The notes under the pieces are model-generated. The model was not told the DNA's origin. It was given only the letters and a program-made list of their open reading frames with translations, and searched no databases. From NCBI GenBank assembly GCA_965205905.1, contig CBDBHZ010000008.1, forward strand, positions 1 through 9,131: a stretch of 9,131 bases of DNA, read 5' to 3'. How positions within the stretch are numbered: the stretch's first letter is position 1; every line of letters begins with the position of its first letter. This stretch comes from JAHZMA01 sp965205905. Its GTDB lineage: Bacteria; Pseudomonadota; Alphaproteobacteria; JABAAW01; JAHZMA01. A program made the position numbers and the translations under genes. Below, piece after piece: positions 1 through 6,063 of this stretch.

Positions 1-152
1 GAACGGGCAAGTGTGCCAGCCACATAACTGCCTTGCGCCAAATGGAACAACAACAAATCATCACGCTTTTTATAATGCAGTTGGGCAGCGGCATGTGCCA
101 TTGTAACGCCCTTAATAACGGGCATGGTTGGAAATTTTACTTTATTCATCAT
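1..152 (-). CDS. argJ: Glutamate N-acetyltransferase / ornithine acetyltransferase (ArgJ), N-terminal fragment
   Basis: This is a leftward gene cut by the window edge; about 50 N-terminal residues are visible. ArgJ transfers acetyl groups from N-acetylornithine to glutamate in the cyclic arginine pathway, in the cytoplasm. The visible protein contains FPTMPVIKGVTMAHAAAQLH, then YKKRDDLLLF and GSYVAGTLARS. This follows the usual ArgJ N-terminus pattern (P-x-I-x-G-V-x-x-A-x-A-A, then Y-K-x-R-x-D-L-L-L, then V-A-G-x-x-T/A-R-S). The catalytic Thr of the self-cleavage site lies beyond the window. Two adjacent in-frame ATGs (152-150 and 149-147) are possible starts, and neither has a clear Shine-Dalgarno sequence. 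The gene is divergent from the aldolase. The assignment rests on family recognition of a short fragment. Confidence 0.8.
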   Translation of the reverse strand, partial: MMNKVKFPTMPVIKGVTMAHAAAQLHYKKRDDLLLFHLAQGSYVAGTLAR

Positions 153-157
153 AAGGC

Positions 158-186
158 ATATTAGATGATAGCGTTATAAAACTCAA
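158..186 (-). promoter_or_regulatory. Candidate argJ promoter
   Basis: Read on the minus strand, TTGAGT (186-181) is followed after 17 bp by TAATAT (163-158). Each box matches the sigma-70 consensus at 4 of 6 positions. Transcription would begin near 151, practically at the argJ start codons, which lack a Shine-Dalgarno, so the message could be leaderless. This is pattern matching only. Confidence 0.25.
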
Positions 187-196
187 ATGTCTTTTA

Positions 197-226
197 TTGA
201 AATTTTATGAATTTTATGGTAATAAT
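197..226 (+). promoter_or_regulatory. fbaB: Candidate aldolase promoter
   Basis: TTGAAA (197-202) is separated by 18 bp from AATAAT (221-226). Each box has 5 of 6 matches to the sigma-70 consensus, but the -10 lacks the conserved first T. Initiation near 233 would give a leader of about 30 nt before the ATG at 262. The whole region is AT-rich, so chance matches are likely. Confidence 0.35.
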
Positions 227-249
227 AGAAGGAGTGTATATTCATTTTT

Positions 250-254
250 AGGAG
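250..254 (+). promoter_or_regulatory. fbaB: Ribosome binding site that decides the aldolase start
   Basis: AGGAG lies 7 nt before the ATG at 262. It is only 1 nt before the ATG at 256 and 13 nt before the ATG at 268, so 262 is the best-spaced of three closely packed in-frame starts. Confidence 0.7.
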
Positions 255-261
255 AATGATA

Positions 262-1182
262 ATGAGAATGACGCGCATCGTCAGAAAAATTTTAACCCAT
301 TACGAATCAGATAATCCGGGCACGAAAGCGAATATCGCCAGAATCTTAATGCAAGGCAAATTAGGCGGTTCGGGTAAAATGGTGATTTTGCCAGTTGATC
401 AAGGGTTTGAACATGGTCCAGCACGGTCATTCGCGCCAAATCCAGCAGGTTACGACCCGCATTATCACTATCGATTGGCGATTGATGCAGGGCTAAATGC
501 CTATGCCGCACCATTAGGCGCGTTAGAAGCAGGCGCAGATACATTTGCGGGGCAGATTCCAACAATCCTAAAAGTAAATTCTTCCACAAGCTGGGCAGTT
601 AGCAAAGACCAAGCAGTAACAGCATCGGTGCAAGATGCCTTGCGGATAGGGGCAAGCGCGATTGGTTTTACAATTTATCCGGGCTCAGATAGGCAGTTTA
701 ATCTGGTTGAAGAAATTCGCGATATGGCGCAAGAGGCAAAATCTTATGGGCTTGCGGTGGTGATTTGGTCATATCCGCGTGGTGGCGATTTAAGCAAACA
801 GGGCGAAACAGCGTTAGATGTTACTGCCTATGCGGCCCATCAAGCGGCATTATTGGGCGCGCATATTATTAAAGTGAAACCACCTACAGCGCATTTAGAG
901 CAAAAAGAAGCAAAAGAAGTTTATGAAAAATATAAGATTGAACGTGAGACATTATCGGATAGAATCTCCCATATTGTGCAATCTTGCTTTAATGGGCGCA
1001 GAATTGTGGTGTTTTCAGGTGGGGCGGCCAAAGATTTGGATTCGCTTTACGATGAAATTCGGGCGTTACGTGATGGTGGTGCCAATGGGTCGATAATAGG
1101 GCGGAACGCTTTTCAGCGTCCGCGTGCCGAAGCGTTGGATATGTTGAATAAGATTGTTGCTATTTATCAAAATAAATATTGA
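262..1182 (+). CDS. fbaB: Class I (archaeal-type, DeoC/LacD superfamily) fructose-1,6-bisphosphate aldolase
   Basis: This 306-residue cytosolic enzyme reversibly cleaves fructose 1,6-bisphosphate to dihydroxyacetone phosphate and glyceraldehyde 3-phosphate. It works through a Schiff-base lysine and without metal, in glycolysis and gluconeogenesis. Numbering is from the ATG at 262. The conserved VILPVDQGFEHG spans 41-52, TIYPG spans 137-141 (Tyr139 is the likely general acid/base by analogy with the archaeal enzyme), and HIIKVKPP spans 201-208, with Lys204 the most likely Schiff-base lysine. Phosphate-binding loops are FSGG (251-254) and GSIIGRNAFQR (276-286). Length and sequence fit the roughly 300-residue alphaproteobacterial branch, shorter at the N-terminus than the 350-residue E. 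coli FbaB. The start at 262 is chosen from Shine-Dalgarno spacing; an ATG at 256 would add two residues. The gene appears monocistronic: a promoter-like region separates it from the next gene. I see no defects. Confidence 0.93.
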   Translation: MRMTRIVRKILTHYESDNPGTKANIARILMQGKLGGSGKMVILPVDQGFEHGPARSFAPNPAGYDPHYHYRLAIDAGLNAYAAPLGALEAGADTFAGQIPTILKVNSSTSWAVSKDQAVTASVQDALRIGASAIGFTIYPGSDRQFNLVEEIRDMAQEAKSYGLAVVIWSYPRGGDLSKQGETALDVTAYAAHQAALLGAHIIKVKPPTAHLEQKEAKEVYEKYKIERETLSDRISHIVQSCFNGRRIVVFSGGAAKDLDSLYDEIRALRDGGANGSIIGRNAFQRPRAEALDMLNKIVAIYQNKY

Positions 1183-1193
1183 TACTAATTTTA

Positions 1194-1222
1194 TTGTATT
1201 ACCGAAGAGAGTCTCTTATGAT
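1194..1222 (+). promoter_or_regulatory. Candidate promoter of the RND efflux operon
   Basis: TTGTAT (1194-1199), a 17-bp spacer and TATGAT (1217-1222, 5 of 6 consensus matches) form a sigma-70-like promoter in the 94-bp gap after the aldolase. Initiation near 1229 would leave a leader of about 48 nt. The -10 box is part of an inverted repeat and the spacer holds a second one. Confidence 0.45.
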
Positions 1223-1235
1223 AGCGTATATCATA
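1205..1235 (+). promoter_or_regulatory. Two adjacent inverted repeats over the efflux promoter (candidate operator)
   Basis: The first dyad is AAGAGA-G-TCTCTT (1205-1217), lying in the promoter spacer. The second is TATGATA-GCGTA-TATCATA (1217-1235), with perfect 7-bp arms, covering the -10 box and the expected start site. This layout suits a dimeric repressor such as a TetR- or MarR-family efflux regulator, but no regulator gene is in the window. The first dyad could also fold as a 5-bp hairpin but has no U-tract, so I do not call it a terminator. The symmetry is seen directly; the function is inferred. Confidence 0.4.
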
Positions 1236-1276
1236 TAGGGTGCTTATGTGGATTATAAATTGAGGTAAAGTTTGAG

Positions 1277-2671
1277 ATGTTTTCAAGAATAAAAAATCTA
1301 TTATCAAAATTGTTGCGGAAACCATTAATTTTTATTGGGGCAGGGTTACGATTTATTAGTAAAATTCCGGGCTATATCATTCTGGGTTTGGATATTGCGT
1401 TTGGCAAATTTTTTTCAAGCGGTAGCAAAGCCATTGATTTTATTGATAAGGTGGCATTGCGCCCCTGCCATAACACAAAACCCTATCGCTGGTTTAAGAA
1501 GCTAGAAGCATCATCACGGATGTCGGTATTGGTGGCATTATTTACGGTGTTATGGATTTTCAGCGGTTCTATTGGTGGTGGCAGTGGCGGTTTTGGCTCG
1601 CCACAAGATTTGAGTGCTGCCCGCACGGTGCAGGTGAAAGCATCGGTTGCCCGTTCTCATTCCCCGATTATAGAAATTTCAGGCGTTACCGAAGCCAATC
1701 ATAAATTAGAGATTCGCGCCCAAACATCAGGCACAGTCAGGAATATTGTCAAAGCCAAAGGCAGTGATTTAGAACAAAATGAAGTGTTTCTAACATTGGA
1801 TAATGCGATTCGGGCGGCAGAATTAAAACAGGCGCAGGCGACCTATAATCAGCTACGGCTTGAAAATCAAGCGGCGGTCTCGTTGGCGCGTGGCGGTTAT
1901 GAATCACAGGTTAAGGCAACTGAGATTCGGGCGAATTTTGCCCGTGCCGAAGCGGCATTAGAACGCGCCCGTTATAATCTTGAAAAAAGCCGCTATAGCG
2001 CGCCTTTTGCTGGCACATTGGTTGATTCGCCGTTAGATATTGGTGATTATGTCTCACCCGGCACATTTGTTGGCACGGTGGTTGATTTAAGCCAAGTAAA
2101 AATTACGGGCTATGTTTCTGAAAAAGAAGTCGATAGGTTGCAAGGGTTAGGAACGCTTGAGGTTGAAATCGCAGGCAAAACCTATCAAGGTGAGTTGGTG
2201 TTTATTTCTAATTCTGCCAATTTACGCACCCGCTCATTCGCGGTTGAGGTGATTGTGCTAAACGAAAATCAAGAAATTCGCGATGGTGTGCCTGCCATAT
2301 TACGCTTGCCACAAAAAATCCAAAACGCGCATTTTATTTCATCAGGCTGGCTGACGCTAGATAGTGATGGCACGATTGGCGTGCGCTTGGTGGATAGCAA
2401 TAATATCGTTGAATTTGCAACGGTTGATGTGGTGCAAACAGATGGTAGCGGTGTATGGGTTGCAGGCTTGGTTGAGCAGGTTACGATTATTATTGCAGGG
2501 CAAGAAACCGTAACAGCGGGCGAAGAAGTGGAAGCGATTCTAAAAGAAGAACCTGCAGAAGCCAAAGAAGAAGCCCCAGAAAATAGTGAGCAAGAAGATA
2601 ATATTGAGCCAATTACTGAAACGGAATCTGCGCCTGATTTAGAAACATCACCTGAATCAGCGCAAGAATAA
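1277..2671 (+). CDS. Periplasmic membrane fusion protein (RND efflux adaptor, HlyD/AcrA family)
   Basis: This 464-residue adaptor should link the downstream RND permease to an outer-membrane channel. Residues 1-81 form an unusual basic extension with a hydrophobic or amphipathic stretch at about 17-45. Residues 82-99 (MSVLVALFTVLWIFSGSI) are a membrane anchor followed by a Gly-rich linker; there is no lipobox cysteine. The core follows the family order: barrel-sandwich (lipoyl) half around 145-175 (IRAQTSGTV, LTLDN), an alpha-helical hairpin at about 177-237 rich in Ala, Glu, Arg and Gln, the second lipoyl half at 238-268 (SRYSAPFAGTL, GDYVSPGTFVG), then the beta-barrel and membrane-proximal domains to about 415. 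Residues 416-464 are an acidic tail with 19 Asp/Glu and 2 Lys. A weak GAGGT (1262-1266) precedes the ATG. The RND gene follows after 13 bp, so the two are surely co-transcribed. The substrate cannot be read from sequence. Confidence 0.9.
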   Translation: MFSRIKNLLSKLLRKPLIFIGAGLRFISKIPGYIILGLDIAFGKFFSSGSKAIDFIDKVALRPCHNTKPYRWFKKLEASSRMSVLVALFTVLWIFSGSIGGGSGGFGSPQDLSAARTVQVKASVARSHSPIIEISGVTEANHKLEIRAQTSGTVRNIVKAKGSDLEQNEVFLTLDNAIRAAELKQAQATYNQLRLENQAAVSLARGGYESQVKATEIRANFARAEAALERARYNLEKSRYSAPFAGTLVDSPLDIGDYVSPGTFVGTVVDLSQVKITGYVSEKEVDRLQGLGTLEVEIAGKTYQGELVFISNSANLRTRSFAVEVIVLNENQEIRDGVPAILRLPQKIQNAHFISSGWLTLDSDGTIGVRLVDSNNIVEFATVDVVQTDGSGVWVAGLVEQVTIIIAGQETVTAGEEVEAILKEEPAEAKEEAPENSEQEDNIEPITETESAPDLETSPESAQE

Positions 2672-2684
2672 AAGGAGATACTCA

Positions 2685-5600
2685 ATGTCAATCATTGATT
2701 TAGGGATGCAACGTTCGCGCACTTTTGTGTTGTTGCTGGTATTATTATTGTTTGCAGGGGCTTCTGCCTATAGCTCTATTCCTAAAGAATCCGCGCCTGA
2801 TATTGCGATTCCAATTGTTTATGTTTCTACATCATTGCAAGGCATATCACCGTTTGATGCCGAACGCTTATTGGTGAAGCCGATTGAAAAAGCAGTCTCG
2901 CAAGTGGAAGGCTTGAAAGAATTAAGGTCAACCTCTTATTTGGGTGGCGGTAATGTGGTGTTGGAATTTGATGCAGGCTTTGATGTCGAACAAGCATTGC
3001 GCGATGTGCGCGAAAAAATTGATGAAGTCAAAGGCGATTTACCCGCCGATGCTAACGACCCCAATGTGAACGAGGTTAATTTCAGCCTGTTCCCAGTGAT
3101 GCAAATATCGCTCTCTGGTGAGATTGATAGCCGAATTTTATTGGATTATGCCCAAATTTTACAAGAAGAGATTGAAAAATTATCACAAGTTTTGCGCGTT
3201 GATTTAGATGGCGACCGTGATGAAGTTGTTGAGGTAACGATTAATCCAGTGAAATTGCAATCCTATAATGTTACGCCAGACCAAGTGATACGCGCCATTG
3301 CATCGTCTAATTTGCTAGTGGCGGCGGGTAATTTGGAAGGTGAGTCGGGCAGTTTCGCGATTAAAGTGCCTAGCCTGATTGAAAGTATTGATGATTTAAA
3401 GAGGTTTCCGATTATTTCATCTGGCGAATCGGTTTTGGTGCTTGAAGATATTACTGATATTAAACGCACATTTAAAGATGTGCGGGCTTTTTCAAGGCTC
3501 AATGGCGAATCCGCACTCACCCTATCGGTGGTGAAGCGCACGGGCGAGAATATCATTCAAACATCGCTTGATGCCCATGCGCTGGTTGATGAGGTTACCA
3601 AAGATTGGCCGCAAGCCATATCGGTGGTGATTACCCAAGACGAAGCGGATAATATTAGAAGTTCACTTTCTAGCTTACAAAATTCGGTGATTAGCGCGAT
3701 TATTTTGGTGATGATTGTGATTTTGGCAACGCTTGGTTTGCGCCCCTCTTTATTGGTAGGTGTGGCGATACCCGGTTCGTTTTTAAGTGGCATTTTGGTG
3801 ATGAATATTCTGGGCGTTACGCTGAATTTTGTCGTTTTATTTGGATTGATTATTTCTGTCGGCTTGCTGGTGGATGGCGCGATTGTGGTCGCCGAATATG
3901 CTGAACGTAAAATTGATGAGGGTTACAGCAAAATTGAAGCTTTCGCATTGGCATCTAAAAAAATGGCATGGCCGATTATCGCTTCTACTGGCACCACACT
4001 TGCCGCCTTTATGCCATTATTATTCTGGCCGGGTTTGGTGGGTGAATTTATGGGTTATTTACCACTAACGGTGATTTTCATTCTGTCGTCATCTTTGGTG
4101 ATGGCGCTGTTTTTCTTGCCGATTGTTGGCGGGCATTTTGCGGCGATATTACGCTGTGCTGTCGCGGTGATTTGCGGTTTTGTTGTCTATAGTTTAGCGG
4201 GCGCAATATTAGGAATATTGCTACCACCACTGGCAGGGCTTGGTAAAATTTTGGGTTTTGGCTATGGCGTATGGCGTGGCTATAAGGTGATTGGACCATG
4301 GATTGATGAAAAAATAGAAGGCGGGCTTGCCGATGATGAACATCGTGTATCAGTTGTGGTGAATGAAGATAGGCGCGATATGATTGATATTGATAAAACC
4401 AGTCGCTTCACGCGAAGCTATCTTAGTTTTTTAGAAAATTGGGCGTTGAAATATCCGCGCCGTATTTTAGCAGGTGCGGTGGTTGCGATGGTGCTATCAT
4501 GGGTGCTTTATGGTGTGCTTGGGCGCGGTGTAGAATTTTTCCCAAGTGGCGATAGCGAACAAGCGGTTTTATTGGTTCATGCGCGTGGTAATTATTCCAC
4601 CACAGAACGTGATGTTTTGGTGCAACAGGTTGAAAAAGCGGTGCTTGAATTAAGGCAGGAAAAGAATGAGATTGAGAATATCACGGCATCGGCAGGCACA
4701 GTATCAGATGGGCGCGATGTGGCAGAAGATGTGATTGGTGTTATTAATCTGGAATATGTTGATTGGCACGATAGACGCAAAAGCAGTGAAATTGTTAAAG
4801 ATATTGATGCCAAAATGAGTTTGATACCCGGTATTTATGTGGAAGTGCGGCAAGGCGAAAGCGGGCCACCAACGGGGCAACCGATTTCGATTCAGTTAAG
4901 CAGTGATTCATTTGATGATTTGAATCGTGCCGCGATTATTGTGCGTGAACATTTGGAAAAATCGCCCGGCATTCGTGATATTGAAGATAGTATCAGCCCA
5001 CCGGGCATCGAGTGGCAGTTGAATGTTGACCGCGAGGAAGCCTATAAATATGATATTAATATCAGCACGATTGGCAATTATGTGCGGTTGATTACCAATG
5101 GCATTACGTTGAGTTCGTATCGCCCTGATGATAGCAATGACGAGATTGATATTATCATGCGCTTACCGAAATCGGTGCGCTCAACCGAACAGTTGGATTC
5201 TTTGCGAATCGCCACCAGTGGCGGAGATGTGCCGATGGGTAATTTTGTAACGCGTGAAGCCGTGTTGAAAACACCTTTGGTGCGGCGCGTTGACCAAAAA
5301 CGCATCTCCTTTGTGCGTTCCGATTTGCAACGGGGCGTGTTGGCTGCCAACAAAATTGAAGAACTGCAAGAAGAAATACCGCAATTAGGTTTGCCAGCAT
5401 CGGTGAGCTTTGAATTTACCGGTGAAAATGCCGACCAAGCAGAGGCAAGTGCCTTTTTGCAAAAAGCATTTGGCATCGCTCTATTCGTGATGGCACTGAT
5501 TTTATTGACGCAATTTAACTCATTCTATCAATGTTTCTTGATTTTATCGGCAGTTATTATGTCCACCATTGGGGTGATGCTAGGCTTGCTGATTATCCGT

Positions 5601-6047
5601 CAACCATTTGGGATTATCATGTCAGGTATTGGGGTGATTTCATTAGCGGGGATTGTGGTGAATAATAATATCGTGTTGATTGATACTTTCAACACGTTGA
5701 TGAAGCGGACAAAGGGCGATTATTATCAATCAATCATTCAAACTTGCGCGCAAAGATTACGCCCTGTTTTGATGACCACTGCCACCACCATGCTAGGTTT
5801 AATTCCGTTGGTGATTCGATTGGAAATTGATTTTGTGAATCGGGGCTATGCGCTTGATGACCCATCGACTGCTTTTTGGCAACAATTAGCGGCGGCGATT
5901 GTGTTTGGTATGGGGTTTGCCACTGTGCTGACTTTGATTGTAACGCCAAGCGGGTTGTTTCTATTCAACCGCTTTTTTGAGAAGCAACGTGAGAATAAAA
6001 AGAGTAACATTCAAGAAGCAATAGGCACAACAAAACAAAACGCATAA
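2685..6047 (+). CDS. RND-family efflux permease (AcrB-like inner-membrane pump)
   Basis: This 1120-residue inner-membrane proton antiporter should act as a trimer, exporting substrates through the adjacent fusion protein. It shows the tandem RND layout. TM1 is at about 12-30, followed by the first porter/docking domain (IPKESAPDIAIP near 33-44). TM2-TM6 lie at about 335-482. TM7 is near 594-612, followed by the second periplasmic domain, and TM8-TM12 run from about 929 to 1095. In TM4 the motif is GLLVDGAIVV (393-402): Asp397 matches AcrB Asp407, but the next position is Gly398 instead of Asp408. In TM10, GIVVNNNIVLID (989-1000) places Asn993 at the AcrB Lys940 position. About 70 extra residues lie between TM6 and TM7. 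AAGGAG (2672-2677), 7 nt before the ATG, is a strong ribosome binding site. The class is certain. The cargo (drugs, lipids or other) is unknown, and heavy-metal export is less likely on overall resemblance. No TolC-like gene is present. Confidence 0.94.
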   Translation: MSIIDLGMQRSRTFVLLLVLLLFAGASAYSSIPKESAPDIAIPIVYVSTSLQGISPFDAERLLVKPIEKAVSQVEGLKELRSTSYLGGGNVVLEFDAGFDVEQALRDVREKIDEVKGDLPADANDPNVNEVNFSLFPVMQISLSGEIDSRILLDYAQILQEEIEKLSQVLRVDLDGDRDEVVEVTINPVKLQSYNVTPDQVIRAIASSNLLVAAGNLEGESGSFAIKVPSLIESIDDLKRFPIISSGESVLVLEDITDIKRTFKDVRAFSRLNGESALTLSVVKRTGENIIQTSLDAHALVDEVTKDWPQAISVVITQDEADNIRSSLSSLQNSVISAIILVMIVILATLGLRPSLLVGVAIPGSFLSGILVMNILGVTLNFVVLFGLIISVGLLVDGAIVVAEYAERKIDEGYSKIEAFALASKKMAWPIIASTGTTLAAFMPLLFWPGLVGEFMGYLPLTVIFILSSSLVMALFFLPIVGGHFAAILRCAVAVICGFVVYSLAGAILGILLPPLAGLGKILGFGYGVWRGYKVIGPWIDEKIEGGLADDEHRVSVVVNEDRRDMIDIDKTSRFTRSYLSFLENWALKYPRRILAGAVVAMVLSWVLYGVLGRGVEFFPSGDSEQAVLLVHARGNYSTTERDVLVQQVEKAVLELRQEKNEIENITASAGTVSDGRDVAEDVIGVINLEYVDWHDRRKSSEIVKDIDAKMSLIPGIYVEVRQGESGPPTGQPISIQLSSDSFDDLNRAAIIVREHLEKSPGIRDIEDSISPPGIEWQLNVDREEAYKYDINISTIGNYVRLITNGITLSSYRPDDSNDEIDIIMRLPKSVRSTEQLDSLRIATSGGDVPMGNFVTREAVLKTPLVRRVDQKRISFVRSDLQRGVLAANKIEELQEEIPQLGLPASVSFEFTGENADQAEASAFLQKAFGIALFVMALILLTQFNSFYQCFLILSAVIMSTIGVMLGLLIIRQPFGIIMSGIGVISLAGIVVNNNIVLIDTFNTLMKRTKGDYYQSIIQTCAQRLRPVLMTTATTMLGLIPLVIRLEIDFVNRGYALDDPSTAFWQQLAAAIVFGMGFATVLTLIVTPSGLFLFNRFFEKQRENKKSNIQEAIGTTKQNA

Positions 6048-6063
6048 ATTTTACGAATTTATG
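6043..6063. terminator. Hairpin spanning the convergent stop codons, possible bidirectional terminator
   Basis: CATAAATT (6043-6050) and AATTTATG (6056-6063) are perfect 8-bp inverted arms around the 5-nt loop TTACG. The dyad contains the RND stop (6045-6047) and the stop of the opposing oxidoreductase gene (6053-6051). On the minus strand it is followed by a T-rich run (CGTTTTGTTTTG), fitting an intrinsic terminator for the leftward operon. On the plus strand the following GGTTTT is weaker. The stem is AT-rich and so not very stable. Confidence 0.4.

Noticed and set aside
256..261. ATG at 256 as the aldolase start
   Set aside because: It sits only 1 nt after the AGGAG ribosome binding site. 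The ATG at 262 has 7-nt spacing and fits the family's N-terminus equally well.
1205..1217. Intrinsic terminator after the aldolase
   Set aside because: The 5-bp stem AAGAG/CTCTT has no following T-run and lies inside the candidate efflux promoter, so an operator role is more plausible.
2269..2691. Ser/Thr-rich minus-strand open frame opposite the end of the fusion protein gene
   Set aside because: Its composition is the expected complement of the Glu/Ala-rich acidic tail codons, and it has no motif of its own.
5078..5476. Three overlapping minus-strand open frames within the RND gene
   Set aside because: They lie opposite the second porter domain in different frames, share no family features, and are explained by codon bias of the real gene.
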